Counted from the first letter of the stretch, positions 1-8,736 are shown. The stretch is 64,000 nt of DNA from Castellaniella sp049650445 (GCF_049650445.1 NZ_JBASAD010000011.1:1-64000), one strand, 5' to 3'. Notes: generated by a model from the letters alone, not told the origin. Program-made: numbers and translations.

Positions 1-14
1 ACTCAAAAGATCCA

Positions 15-50
15 GGGCCGCCCGGCCCGGCATGCCGGGCAGGGCGGCCC
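15..50. terminator. Long perfect-arm hairpin, probable terminator of the DUF2946 gene
   Basis: Nine-base arms (15-23 and 42-50) enclose a perfect 16-base palindrome (25-40), so almost all 36 bases pair. It lies 21 bases beyond the stop of the minus-strand DUF2946 gene. On the minus strand the hairpin is followed by TGGATCTTTTGAGT, a weak T run; on the plus strand no T run follows. I read it as a terminator for the minus strand, but an intergenic palindromic repeat is possible. Confidence 0.5.
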
Positions 51-71
51 CGAAACAAGAGAATCAGGGTT

Positions 72-482
72 TCAGCACGAACGAGAAGGAGGACAGCGCG
101 CGGGCGGCCAGACCCAGGTCCCGGCGATCGAGGCGGCGCAGGGAGTTTCGTCGAACCCTGCCGCAGGCTGGGCCCAGGACGCAGCCGGCACGGGGGTGCC
201 GGCCATGGCGGCCATCGGTAAAGCGGGGGTGGTGGCGCACAGCGGGCAATGGCCCGTCTGAAGCATGCGCGGCGATCCCGAACCGTCTGAATCGTCCGAG
301 CCGGACATCAGGTCCATGACCACCATGCCGGCCGGCGTGCATGCCACGATCTGCACGCCCCGCAAGGGATCGGTCGGCGGAATGCCGGCGAACACGGGCC
401 CGATGACCTGGAGCCAGAGCCCCAGGATCAGCAGCCAGTGGATGACGACGCATCCGCGTGTACGCTTGCCCGCATATCCCAT
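72..482 (-). CDS. DUF2946 family small membrane or secreted protein
   Basis: The product is about 136 residues from ATG at 482; an in-frame ATG at 512 would add ten. A hydrophobic segment near the N-terminus (LLILGLWLQVIGPVFAG) looks like a signal or anchor. The middle carries GHCPLCATTPALP, the HCPxC-type motif typical of DUF2946, a family often found near copper or metal genes. The usual RGPP-like C-terminus is only loosely present (ARCPPSRSC). In the neighbouring frame the DNA would end LAARALSSFSFVLKP, so a late frameshift is possible. The function is unknown. It is transcribed away from the cystine transporter. Confidence 0.6.
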   Translation of the reverse strand: MGYAGKRTRGCVVIHWLLILGLWLQVIGPVFAGIPPTDPLRGVQIVACTPAGMVVMDLMSGSDDSDGSGSPRMLQTGHCPLCATTPALPMAAMAGTPVPAASWAQPAAGFDETPCAASIAGTWVWPPARCPPSRSC

Positions 483-512
483 GCAAAGAATTCTATGCGG
501 CACGCCCCGCAT

Positions 513-717
513 CCCGGTTGATGCCGGTCAAGCCGCGTGATGATGCGGGACGGTGCGGCGGCGGTATCCCTGCCCGGCGCAGATTCATATTGCCAAAAGC
601 GATATGCAGATAGACCGAAAACCTTTGCGGCTTGAAGAGTGTCTCATTAGAATGAAAACCCATAAGACATGGCTTTCATATAACCTCTTGAATGCATTCA
701 CACACCATCGGCCCATC
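513..717 (+). promoter_or_regulatory. Upstream region of the cystine transporter operon
   Basis: This 205-base gap separates the DUF2946 gene from tcyJ. Its last 110 bases are clearly AT-richer than the surroundings and contain CATATAACCTC at 677-687 (TATAAC as a possible -10) and an ATGAAA/TTTCAT inverted pair at 652-657 and 674-679. A CysB-type control would fit a cystine transporter, but I cannot identify a convincing CysB site by eye. Confidence 0.3.
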
Positions 718-1518
718 ATGAATAAAAAACTCTCCGCCCTGCTGTTCGCCTCCCTGCTCCCCCTGCTGGCCGCCGCGCCCGCCGCCCAGGCAGCCACCGA
801 CGGCCTCGCCGCCATCCAGAAGGCCGGCGTCCTGCGCATCGGCACCGAAGGCACCTACGCGCCGTTCTCCTTCCACGACCCCAAGGACAACAAGCTGGTC
901 GGCTTCGACGTGGACATCGGCCGCGCCATCGCCAAGCAACTGGGCGTCAAGGCGGAATTCGTGGAAGGCAAATGGGACGGCCTGATCGCGGGGCTGGACG
1001 TCAACCGCTACGACGTGGTCATCAACCAGGTCGGGATCAGCGCCGAACGGCAGGCCAAGTTCGATTTCTCCAAGCCCTACATCGCCTCGGCCGCGGCGCT
1101 GATCGTGCGCGAGGACAACGACACGATCCACAGTTTTGCGGATCTGAAGGGCAAGCGTTCAGCCAACACCATCACCAGCAACTTCGGCAAGCTCGCGCAG
1201 CGCAGCGGCGCGGAAGTGGTGCCGGTGCAAGGTTTCAACGACGCCATCGCCCTGCTGACCTCGGGCCGCGTGGATGCGACCGTCAACGACGAGCTGTCCT
1301 TCCTGGACTTCAAGCACCAGCAGCCCAAGGCCAAGGTCAAGGTCGTCGCCACCGACAACAGCGCCGAATTCGGTCAGTCCGGCGTCCTGATGCGCAAGGA
1401 TCAGCCGGCCCTGAAGGCCGCCGTCGACAAGGCCCTGGATGCCCTGCGTGACGACGGCACCTACAAGCAGATCTCCGAACGCTATTTCGGCGAAGATCTG
1501 TCCACCAAGGTCAAGTAA
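718..1518 (+). CDS. tcyJ: Cystine/polar amino acid ABC transporter substrate-binding protein (TcyJ/FliY-like)
   Basis: This is a periplasmic solute-binding protein of about 266 residues (SBP family 3). Residues 1-25 form a signal peptide (MNKK, hydrophobic core, AQA cleavage site). The mature N-terminus has GTEGTYAPFSFHDP, then GFDVDIGRAIAKQLGVK and YDVVINQVGISAERQ, closely matching E. coli cystine-binding TcyJ (FliY). DATVNDELSFLDF is also conserved. The ATG at 718 is chosen because it starts the signal peptide; longer in-frame starts would bury it. A permease and an ATPase follow in the same direction, giving a complete importer. Cystine is the best guess from similarity; other polar amino acids are possible. 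Confidence 0.85.
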   Translation: MNKKLSALLFASLLPLLAAAPAAQAATDGLAAIQKAGVLRIGTEGTYAPFSFHDPKDNKLVGFDVDIGRAIAKQLGVKAEFVEGKWDGLIAGLDVNRYDVVINQVGISAERQAKFDFSKPYIASAAALIVREDNDTIHSFADLKGKRSANTITSNFGKLAQRSGAEVVPVQGFNDAIALLTSGRVDATVNDELSFLDFKHQQPKAKVKVVATDNSAEFGQSGVLMRKDQPALKAAVDKALDALRDDGTYKQISERYFGEDLSTKVK

Positions 1519-1554
1519 GCACCCACCACGACACGATCCACAGGAATCCCGACC

Positions 1555-2235
1555 GTGCCGGACTGGCTTCGTCTGATGATGGATTCCCTCTGGCCACTGC
1601 TGGTCGGAGGGATCCAATTTACCGTGCCGCTCGCGCTCCTGTCCTTTGCGATCGGGCTGCTATTGGCGTTTCTGACCGCGATCACGCGGCTGTTCGGCCC
1701 GCCGCCCCTGGTGGCGCTGGTCCGGTTCTACGTCTGGCTGATCCGCGGCACGCCGCTGCTGGTGCAGTTGTTCGTGATCTTCTACGGCCTGCCCAGCGTC
1801 GGCTTCGTGCTGGACCCGTTGCCGGCCGCCCTGATCGGCTTTTCACTGAACGTGGGCGCCTACAACGCCGAGGTCATTCGCAGCGCCATCGAGGCCATCC
1901 CCAAGGGCCAGTGGGACGCCGCCTATTCGCTGAGCATGACGCGCGCCCAGGCGCTGCGGCGCACGGTGCTGCCCCAGGCGGCGCGCGTGGCCGTGCCGCC
2001 GCTGGCCAATTCCTTCATTTCCCTGGTCAAGGACACCTCGCTGGCCGCCGTCATCACCGTGCCCGAAATCTTTCAGGCCGCGCAGCGCATCGCCTCCGTC
2101 ACCTATGAGCCGCTGATCATGTACATCGAGGCGGCCTTGATCTACCTGGTGCTCTGCTCCTTCCTGTCAGCGGCCCAGACCCGCCTGGAACGCCATTTCG
2201 GCCAGCATGCCGTCTTTACCGAAGGGCAGCGATGA
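1555..2235 (+). CDS. tcyL: Cystine/polar amino acid ABC transporter permease (TcyL-like)
   Basis: This inner-membrane permease of 226 residues belongs to the HisM/GlnP family of polar amino acid importers. It starts with GTG at 1555, preceded by AGGAA. Hydrophobic segments are spread along its length. RGTPLLVQ (residues 64-71) and the cytoplasmic EAA loop GAYNAEVIRSAIEAIPKGQW (about 101-120) are family hallmarks; the EAA loop docks on the ATPase. It lies 36 bases after the binding-protein gene, and its stop overlaps the ATPase start by four bases (ATGA), indicating translational coupling. Confidence 0.88.
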   Translation: MPDWLRLMMDSLWPLLVGGIQFTVPLALLSFAIGLLLAFLTAITRLFGPPPLVALVRFYVWLIRGTPLLVQLFVIFYGLPSVGFVLDPLPAALIGFSLNVGAYNAEVIRSAIEAIPKGQWDAAYSLSMTRAQALRRTVLPQAARVAVPPLANSFISLVKDTSLAAVITVPEIFQAAQRIASVTYEPLIMYIEAALIYLVLCSFLSAAQTRLERHFGQHAVFTEGQR

Positions 2236-2987
2236 TCGAACTGCGCGGTATCCGCAAGTCCTTTGCCGGCCACGAAGTGCTGCACGGCGTCGACGTCCTC
2301 GTCCCCGAAGGCCAGGTGACCGCCCTGATCGGCCCGTCGGGCAGCGGCAAGAGCACCCTGCTGCGCTGCGTGAACCTGCTGGACGTCCCCGACGCAGGCC
2401 GGCTGACGCTGGGCGATGCGGCCCTGGCATTCCAGCCCGGCCGCCACCCGGCGCGACCCGCAGTACAGCGCATCCGCCAGCAGACCGGCATGGTATTCCA
2501 GAACTTTCAGCTATTCCCCCACCAGACCGCCGTACAGAACGTGATGGAAGGCCTGGTGACGGTGAAAGGCTGGAGCCGGGAACGTGCCCACGCACGCGCC
2601 CTGGGTCTGCTGGACAAGGTCGGCCTGCGGGAAAAAGCCGACGCCTGGCCGTCCAGCCTGTCGGGCGGCCAGCAGCAGCGCGTGGCCATTGCCCGCGCGC
2701 TGGCGCCCGAACCGCGCGTGCTGCTGTGCGATGAACCCACCTCGGCCCTGGACCCGGGGCTGGCGGCCGAAGTGGTCGCTGTGCTGGACGACCTGGCGGC
2801 CGAAGGCATGACCATGCTGATGGCCACCCACGACCTGCGCCTGGCGGCACAGATTGCCCGCCAGACTGTGTTCCTGCAGGACGGTCTGGTCGTCGAATCG
2901 GGGCCGTCCGCCGATCTGTTCCGCAATCCGCAAGATCCGCGCACACAGCGCTTCGTGGCGACGCTGAGAGCCGACGCGGCCGTCTAA
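2232..2987 (+). CDS. tcyN: Cystine/polar amino acid ABC transporter ATP-binding protein (TcyN-like)
   Basis: This cytoplasmic ATPase of 251 residues energises the importer. Walker A GPSGSGKST is at about 34-42, the Q-loop MVFQNFQLFPH at about 87-97, the signature LSGGQQQRVA at about 143-152, and Walker B VLLCDEPTSALDP at about 163-175. The H-loop histidine is in MATHD. These are standard for the GlnQ/HisP/TcyN class. It is the last gene of the three-gene operon. A stretch rich in Pro and Arg (about 68-82) between the nucleotide-binding motifs is slightly longer than in GlnQ. Confidence 0.9.
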   Translation: MIELRGIRKSFAGHEVLHGVDVLVPEGQVTALIGPSGSGKSTLLRCVNLLDVPDAGRLTLGDAALAFQPGRHPARPAVQRIRQQTGMVFQNFQLFPHQTAVQNVMEGLVTVKGWSRERAHARALGLLDKVGLREKADAWPSSLSGGQQQRVAIARALAPEPRVLLCDEPTSALDPGLAAEVVAVLDDLAAEGMTMLMATHDLRLAAQIARQTVFLQDGLVVESGPSADLFRNPQDPRTQRFVATLRADAAV

Positions 2988-3049
2988 CACGGCCAGCCGG
3001 CGAGTGTCCTGCCTGGCGAATGCCCGGTCGGATCGGGGCCGCCAGACGA

Positions 3050-3943
3050 TCAGCGCACAGCGCCCGAGGCGGGTACGGGTGTCGCTGCCGTGTATTTCGC
3101 ACCGGCCACGCAGGCCACGACGAAGACCGTGACCACCAGCATGACGGGGGTGACGGGCTCGCCCAGCAGCCAGGCGGCCAGCATCAGGCCCATGAAGGGC
3201 TGCAGCAACTGCAACTGGCCGACGGCGGCAATACCCCCCTGGGCCAGGCCCCGATACCAGAAGATGAAGCCCACCAGCATGCTGAAGATCGTCACATAGG
3301 CCAGGCCGCCCCAGGCGGATAGGGCGACACCGGTCCACACGGCCGGGCGCAGGATCACGACCAGAGGCAGGCTGACGGGCAGCGACAACACCAGCACCCA
3401 GCAGATGACCTGCCAGCCGCCCAGCCGGCGCGACAGGCGGCCACCCTCGGCATAGCCGTAGCCGCAGGTGACGATGGCGATCATCATCAGGGCATCCGCG
3501 CCCAGCGAACCGGAACCGTCCTGGCTGAATGCGAACCCGGCCACCGAGGCTGCGCCCAGAACGGCAAATACCCAGAAAGCGCGCGAAGGCCGTTCGCCGC
3601 CCAGCCAGGTGCCGAAGATCGCCGTCGCCAGCGGCAACAAGCCGATGAAGACCAGAGAATGCGCCGAGGTGATGGTCCGCAGCGCCAGAGCGGAAAACAG
3701 CGGGAAGCCGAGCACCACCCCGAAAGCCACCAGCAACAGGGTGCGCAGGTCGGACTTTTCAGGCCGGGGGCTGCGCGTCAAGGCCAGCACGGCCAGTGCC
3801 AGCAGGCCGGCCAGGGCGGCGCGCGCCGCCGTGACGAACAGGGGGTCGAGCCCCAGGACGGCCAGCCGCGTCGCCGGCAGCGAGCCGCTGAAGATCGCGA
3901 CGCCGATCATGCCGTTGATCCAGCCGCGCGTGGTGGTGTTCAT
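3050..3943 (-). CDS. EamA/DMT-superfamily transporter
   Basis: This is a polytopic inner-membrane protein of about 297 residues with around ten hydrophobic segments in two homologous halves, as in EamA (DMT) metabolite exporters. ATG at 3943 is chosen because AAAGGAA sits at good spacing and the sequence opens with the usual first helix (GMIGVAIFSGSLPATRLAVLG). The longer in-frame start would add 34 unrelated residues. The gene is divergent from a MocR-type regulator, a common pairing in which the regulator controls the exporter. The substrate is unknown; amino acids or B6-related compounds are typical for the pairing. Confidence 0.85.
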   Translation of the reverse strand: MNTTTRGWINGMIGVAIFSGSLPATRLAVLGLDPLFVTAARAALAGLLALAVLALTRSPRPEKSDLRTLLLVAFGVVLGFPLFSALALRTITSAHSLVFIGLLPLATAIFGTWLGGERPSRAFWVFAVLGAASVAGFAFSQDGSGSLGADALMMIAIVTCGYGYAEGGRLSRRLGGWQVICWVLVLSLPVSLPLVVILRPAVWTGVALSAWGGLAYVTIFSMLVGFIFWYRGLAQGGIAAVGQLQLLQPFMGLMLAAWLLGEPVTPVMLVVTVFVVACVAGAKYTAATPVPASGAVR

Positions 3944-4031
3944 GCGTATTCCTTTTCCCGTCCGGGCAATGTCTGTGACTTTTCGAGGGTTCCAGATTGC
4001 CTTGCTCCCTGGATGGAATCCAGATACAGTG

Positions 4032-4057
4032 CAGTACAGTATCAATGAACTGTACTG
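4032..4057. promoter_or_regulatory. Probable MocR operator between the DMT exporter and its regulator
   Basis: The perfect inverted repeat CAGTACAG (4032-4039) / CTGTACTG (4050-4057) is separated by ten bases, and a further GATACAGT lies at 4023-4030, giving a cluster of ACAGT/ACTGT half-sites. It sits 25-50 bases before the MocR start and about 90 bases upstream of the exporter start. That position suits autoregulation plus control of the exporter. GntR/MocR proteins commonly bind such repeats; binding here is inference. Confidence 0.6.
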
Positions 4058-4081
4058 ATCAATACGGGTCTGATTCTACGC

Positions 4082-5485
4082 ATGGACGTCCTGCCCTTTC
4101 CACCGCCAGGCCGCACCGCCGGTCTCATGCAATTCGTGCGCCAGCGCATCGCGGCCCGCGAATGGCCGCCCGGCACGCGTCTGCCCTCCCTGCGGGGCAT
4201 GGCGCTGCAACAGGGCGTCTCCAAGTCCACCGTTGTCGAAGCCTATGACCGCCTGGCAGCCGAAGGCGCCATTCGCGCACGCGCGGGTGCCGGCTTCTAC
4301 GTCGCCGGCCCCCTGGCTCCGCTGGCGCTGGCAGAGATAGGGCCGCGCCTGGACCGCCAGATCGATCCGCTGTGGGTGTCGCGCCAGTCGCTGGACCTGG
4401 GCGCCCAGGCCTTGAAGCCCGGCTGCGGCTGGTTGCCGGACAACTGGATGCCCCAGGATGCCATCCGCCGCGCCCTGCGCCAGGTGGCGCGCGATCCGGA
4501 CGCCCCGCTGACGGACTACGCCCCCGCCCTGGGCCTGCCGGCGCTGCGCAGCGAGATCGCCCGGCACCTGGGCACGCGCGGCCTCGCGGTCGATCCCCGA
4601 CACATTCTGCTGACCGACTCCGGGACACAGGCCATGGATCTGCTGTGCCGCTTCCTGATCCAGCCGGGCGACGCCGTCCTGGTCGATGATCCCTGCTATT
4701 TCAACTTCCTGGCGCTGCTGCGGGCACACCAGGCCCGCATCATCGGTGTGCCCCACGCCCCCGACGGCCCGGACATGGACGCTTTCGAAACCGCCCTGCA
4801 AGCACACCGTCCACGCTTCTATCTCAGCAACACCGGCCCCCACAACCCGACGGGCGCGCGGCTGTCGGCCGACAAGGCCCGACGCATCCGGGCGCTGGCG
4901 CAGGCCCACGACCTGATCCTGATCGAGGACGACATCTTCGGCGACTTCGAATCCAGCCCCTCGGACCGGCCGGCGGCGGACGACAGCCGCGACCGGGTCG
5001 CACAGGTCGGGAGTTTTTCCAAGGCCTTGTCCGCCAGCCTGCGCTGCGGCTATCTGATCGTGCGCGAAGACTGGCTTGACGCCCTGGTCGACCTGCGCAC
5101 CGCAACGACGTTTTCCGGCGCCGGCCTGACCCAGGCCATCATTGCCCGGCTGCTGCGCGACGGCGCCTGGCAGCAACACACGCGGTTGCTGCGCCAGCGA
5201 CTGGCGCGAGCCCGGCCCCGCGCGATCCGCCTGCTGAACGCCCTGGGGCTGCGCCCCTGGCACGAGCCCGAGGACGGCATGTTTCTGTGGTGCCGGCTGC
5301 CGGACGGCATCGACGGTGCCCGCCTGGCACAGACGGGCCTGCAACAGGGCCTGATGCTGGCGCCCGGCAATGTCTTCAGTCAGTCACAGTCGGCTGGCGG
5401 CATGATGCGCTTCAATGTGTCGCAGATGGACGATCCCCGCCTGCCCGATCGTCTGGCTACACTGTTGAAGGTCTGCCCACGCTGA
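4082..5485 (+). CDS. MocR-family PLP-dependent transcriptional regulator
   Basis: The protein of 467 residues joins an N-terminal GntR-type winged helix (about 10-80; PGTRLPSLRGMALQQGVSKS) to a C-terminal fold-type I aminotransferase-like domain (about 110-465). The PLP lysine is in GSFSKALSASLRCGY (about K314), and NTGPHNPTG and EDDIFGDF match the cofactor-binding elements. MocR proteins sense amino acids or PLP and regulate neighbouring transport or metabolic genes. The divergent DMT exporter is the probable target. The stop codon falls in the loop of a small hairpin at 5476-5494. Confidence 0.88.
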   Translation: MDVLPFPPPGRTAGLMQFVRQRIAAREWPPGTRLPSLRGMALQQGVSKSTVVEAYDRLAAEGAIRARAGAGFYVAGPLAPLALAEIGPRLDRQIDPLWVSRQSLDLGAQALKPGCGWLPDNWMPQDAIRRALRQVARDPDAPLTDYAPALGLPALRSEIARHLGTRGLAVDPRHILLTDSGTQAMDLLCRFLIQPGDAVLVDDPCYFNFLALLRAHQARIIGVPHAPDGPDMDAFETALQAHRPRFYLSNTGPHNPTGARLSADKARRIRALAQAHDLILIEDDIFGDFESSPSDRPAADDSRDRVAQVGSFSKALSASLRCGYLIVREDWLDALVDLRTATTFSGAGLTQAIIARLLRDGAWQQHTRLLRQRLARARPRAIRLLNALGLRPWHEPEDGMFLWCRLPDGIDGARLAQTGLQQGLMLAPGNVFSQSQSAGGMMRFNVSQMDDPRLPDRLATLLKVCPR

Positions 5486-5494
5486 CGGCGTGGG
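5476..5494 (+). terminator. Possible weak terminator overlapping the mocR stop codon
   Basis: CCCACGC (5476-5482) and GCGTGGG (5488-5494) form a seven-base-pair stem whose five-base loop contains the TGA stop. GCCTTTCC and then a T-rich ATTTTTTCC follow at some distance, so it is a poor but plausible intrinsic terminator before ung. Confidence 0.35.
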
Positions 5495-5528
5495 GGCCTT
5501 TCCTCGAATTTTTTCCAGCACAACGACC

Positions 5529-6311
5529 ATGCCCCTCCCGTCCGACACCGAAGTGCACAATGCGTTCCAGGGTTCCCTGCGGGCCCAGATCGACACCCTG
5601 CCGACCGCCTGGAAATCGGCGCTGGAGGCTTCTCATCTGCAAGACATTCTGGACCGGCTGGACGCGATGCTGGCTGAACGGCTGGCCGCCGGAGCCTGCA
5701 TTTTCCCCCTGCGCCCCTTTCGTGCCCTGATCGAAGTCCCGCCGGAGGCGGTGCAGGTGGTGATCGTCGGCCAGGACCCCTATCACGGCCCGAACCAGGC
5801 CCAGGGCCTGGCGTTCTCCGTGCCGGACTTCTGTCCCGCGCCGCCCAGCCTGCGCAACATGTTCAAGGAACTCGCCCGGGAATACGGCGAACCCGAACAG
5901 ACGCCACGCAACAGCCTGGTGCGCTGGGCGCGTCAGGGCGTGCTGCTGCTGAACACGTCGCTGACGGTCGAAGCCCACCAGCCGGCCTCGCACGCCAAAA
6001 AGGGCTGGGAGCACATCACCGACGCCCTGATCATGCGGGTGCTGCGCGAGACCCGCCCCAAGGTCCTGCTGCTCTGGGGCTCGCACGCCCAGGCGCGGCG
6101 CGCGCTCCTGGACATGCAACCCCCGGCCGGCCCGGTCGAGATCCTGACGGCCAACCACCCCTCGCCCCTGTCGGCCCTGCGTCCCCCGCGCCCCTTCATC
6201 GGCTGCGACCATTTTCGCCGGGCCAACGACTGGCTGCACGCACATGGTGAATCAGGCATCGACTGGATGCTGGGTCGTACGCCCGCCGCCGTCCCCGGCT
6301 ACGGCGGCTGA
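5529..6311 (+). CDS. ung: Uracil-DNA glycosylase (family 1)
   Basis: The enzyme removes uracil from DNA as the first step of base-excision repair. From ATG 5529 it has 260 residues. The water-activating motif GQDPYHGPNQAQGLAFSV begins near residue 81 (catalytic Asp about 83) and the minor-groove loop NHPSPLS is near 208. An in-frame start at 5490 would add 13 residues that do not look like family sequence. The conserved protein would end near GIDWM; this one runs about 13 residues further (LGRTPAAVPGYGG). The last 60 bases overlap, tail to tail, the end of the GGDEF gene on the other strand. Confidence 0.93.
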   Translation: MPLPSDTEVHNAFQGSLRAQIDTLPTAWKSALEASHLQDILDRLDAMLAERLAAGACIFPLRPFRALIEVPPEAVQVVIVGQDPYHGPNQAQGLAFSVPDFCPAPPSLRNMFKELAREYGEPEQTPRNSLVRWARQGVLLLNTSLTVEAHQPASHAKKGWEHITDALIMRVLRETRPKVLLLWGSHAQARRALLDMQPPAGPVEILTANHPSPLSALRPPRPFIGCDHFRRANDWLHAHGESGIDWMLGRTPAAVPGYGG

Positions 6312-7466
6312 GGACTCGCCCCCCGCATCCCCGATCCACAGGCGGGCGCAGTCACGGCCCGCGGCCTTGGCCCGGTACATCGCCCGGTCCGCCCGGGCCA
6401 GCAGCATGCCCAGGTCGCTGCCGCCTTGCGGCGCGCAGACGATGCCGATGCTCACGCTCAAGGGTTCGCATACCTGGCAATCGCACTGCCGCAACTGCGC
6501 CCGGACCCGCTCCGCCAGGTTCAAGGCGCTTTCGGCCCCCATGCCCGGCGCCAGGATCACGAATTCCTCACCGCCGATGCGCGCGCACAGATCGCCCTGG
6601 CGCACCGTGCTGCGCAGCACCCCCGCGAAAGCGGCCAGCACCCGGTCGCCGGCTTCGTGCCCGCACGCGTCGTTGATGCACTTGAAGCGATCCAGATCGC
6701 ACATCAACAGGGCGACAGTCCTTCCCTGGGCCAGAGCACCCCGCAACATGCCGCCGCCCTGTTCGAACAGGGCGCGCCGATTGGCCAGATCGGTCAGGGC
6801 ATCGTGCAGGGCTGCATGCCGATACCGGCGTTCGGCGCGCGCGCCCACCATCATCAGGATGGCGAAAGCCAAGCCGATGAAAAACAGCATGCCTTCGAAC
6901 ACCGCCATCGGAAAATCGAAACGCAGCCGCCCCGGTTCCGTACCCGACAGGGCCGTCACCACCATGCGAACGAGCGTCAGCAGGCCGTGCAGCAGCAGGA
7001 TACCGAACGGCAGGACCGCCAGCCGCGTCTTCCCGCGCGGCTCGCTCACCAGTTCCCACAGCGCCAGCCCCGTGTAGGCCAGGGTCGGCAGCCCGTACGC
7101 GATCACGCGCGCCACGCCCGAGAACACGAAGCCGGGCCATTGGCACACCGCGAACCAGGCCAGCGGGCCGACCGCGATCCAAAGCCACAGGGGGGGCTTT
7201 CCGGAAAACGCTCGCACGCCCGTCCAGATGCAGGCATGGGCCAGAATCAGCAACACGCCGAAACGGGTCACCGACTGCTGCCAGGCGCTGCCCGGATCGG
7301 CCACGCCCAGCAGGAAGCCCAGGCCCATGAGCAGCAGCGAAGCGCCGGTCCACCCCAGCGTCCGGTCGCGCCGACCCAGCAGGGCCGCCGTCAGGATCAG
7401 CCCACCCACCAGCAGCAAAACCGGGATTTCGGCGATCAGCAGTGTGCGTGCATCCAGATGGCCCAT
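6252..7466 (-). CDS. Membrane-anchored diguanylate cyclase (GGDEF), downstream paralogue
   Basis: The product has 404 residues. The first ~210 residues contain about six hydrophobic segments and no recognisable sensor motif. The C-terminal GGDEF domain has an intact GGEEF active site (about 298-302) and an RQGD inhibitory I-site nine residues upstream, so it should make c-di-GMP from GTP with product feedback. MCDLDRFKCINDACGHEAGD matches the metal and substrate-binding region. It lies three bases after a close paralogue of the same architecture, in one operon. The 3' end overlaps ung by 60 bases. The signal sensed is unknown. Confidence 0.88.
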   Translation of the reverse strand: MGHLDARTLLIAEIPVLLLVGGLILTAALLGRRDRTLGWTGASLLLMGLGFLLGVADPGSAWQQSVTRFGVLLILAHACIWTGVRAFSGKPPLWLWIAVGPLAWFAVCQWPGFVFSGVARVIAYGLPTLAYTGLALWELVSEPRGKTRLAVLPFGILLLHGLLTLVRMVVTALSGTEPGRLRFDFPMAVFEGMLFFIGLAFAILMMVGARAERRYRHAALHDALTDLANRRALFEQGGGMLRGALAQGRTVALLMCDLDRFKCINDACGHEAGDRVLAAFAGVLRSTVRQGDLCARIGGEEFVILAPGMGAESALNLAERVRAQLRQCDCQVCEPLSVSIGIVCAPQGGSDLGMLLARADRAMYRAKAAGRDCARLWIGDAGGESSAAVAGDGGGRTTQHPVDA

Positions 7467-7469
7467 CGA

Positions 7470-8693
7470 TCAGGTTCCCGTGGCAGATGAGGCCGTCCCG
7501 GCCTCGACGGCGCGCGTCCGCGCCGCCAGTGTGATCGGCTGGCCGGACGCGGCAAGGCCGGCCGACTGGCGAACGCAGTCCCGTCCCGAGGCTTTGGCTT
7601 CGTACAAGGCCCGGTCGGCGCTGGCCAGCAGGCGGTCCAGATCATAGCCATCCACCGAAGCGCAAGCGATGCCGATGCTCACGCTCAGGCGGCCAGTCGC
7701 TCCGGAGACGTGCTCCGCCAGAGCGCGTCGGACCCGGTCCGCCAGATCCAGAGAGCCCAGGGGCCCCAGGTCCGGCGCCAGGATCACGAATTCCTCGCCG
7801 CCGATGCGCGCGCACAGATCACCCGCGCGCACCCGGGCGCGCAGGATATCGGCAAACAGGGCCAGGACCCGGTCTCCCGCGTCATGCCCATGCTCGTCAT
7901 TGATGCGCTTGAACCAGTCCAGGTCGCACATCAGCAAGGCCATGTCCCGGCCCTCACGGTGCGCCCGCGCCAGGACCGCCGCCCCCTGCTCGAACAGGGC
8001 GCGGCGATTGGGCAGCCGGGTCAATGCATCGTGCAGGGCCGCATGGCGATAGCCCCGTTCCGCCCGCGCGCGCACCAGGATGAGGACGCCGAAGGACAGG
8101 CTGATGGAAAACAGGATGCCTTCGAGCATGGTCAGGGTGAAATCCGACCAACGCAGCCAACTGACGTCCGGCACCTGGCCCGCGATCATGCGATAGAGAT
8201 AGAACAGGCCGTGCGCGGCCAGGATGATCAGCAGCGGCCGCACCGAGCCGGCATCCTCGCGGCGAGCGGGCCAGATTTCGCGGCCCGCCGCCACAAGGTA
8301 GGCGATCGACATCAGGGAAAAAAAGATCAGCCGCGCCCGGTCCGCCGTCATGAACCACGGCCACTGGCACAGCACGAGCCAGGCGGCCGCCCCCGCCAGC
8401 AGGCCCCGCCAGCGCACGGGCTTGCCGGCGAAAACCCGCAAGCCCGCCCAGACACAGGCATGTCCCGTAAGCAGCAGCATGTTGCCCACGGAGATCGCCC
8501 AGGCCCACCACGCGGGGTTGCCGCGCACCAGGCTGATCAGGAAACCCACGCCGCCCATCAGCAAAGCAGCCGACATCCAGACCAGGGTGCGATCACGCCG
8601 CCCTTGCAGAGCAGCCAGCAGCATCAACCCGCCCACGAGAAACAGCACGAAGGCTTCGACGATCAGCAGTGTGCGGGCATCCAGGTTCAGCAT
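7470..8693 (-). CDS. Membrane-anchored diguanylate cyclase (GGDEF), upstream paralogue
   Basis: The product has about 407 residues from ATG at 8693, chosen because MLNLDARTLLIVEAF aligns with the downstream paralogue start MGHLDARTLLIAEI; an in-frame ATG at 8741 would add 16 residues. Several hydrophobic N-terminal segments precede a GGDEF domain with GGEEF at the same relative position (about 298) and an RAGD I-site. The similar length and motif spacing of the two proteins indicate tandem duplication. The gene diverges from a YbaK-family gene. Both cyclases are probably active; their inputs may have diverged in the membrane half. Confidence 0.88.
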   Translation of the reverse strand: MLNLDARTLLIVEAFVLFLVGGLMLLAALQGRRDRTLVWMSAALLMGGVGFLISLVRGNPAWWAWAISVGNMLLLTGHACVWAGLRVFAGKPVRWRGLLAGAAAWLVLCQWPWFMTADRARLIFFSLMSIAYLVAAGREIWPARREDAGSVRPLLIILAAHGLFYLYRMIAGQVPDVSWLRWSDFTLTMLEGILFSISLSFGVLILVRARAERGYRHAALHDALTRLPNRRALFEQGAAVLARAHREGRDMALLMCDLDWFKRINDEHGHDAGDRVLALFADILRARVRAGDLCARIGGEEFVILAPDLGPLGSLDLADRVRRALAEHVSGATGRLSVSIGIACASVDGYDLDRLLASADRALYEAKASGRDCVRQSAGLAASGQPITLAARTRAVEAGTASSATGT

Positions 8694-8736
8694 CGGGCCA
8701 TCGCCTTTATCGTTCAGTCGGGAGAACCCGGGGTGT

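Noticed and set aside
541..717. A CysB operator before the cystine transporter
   Set aside because: Only scattered half-matches; no arrangement was good enough to claim.
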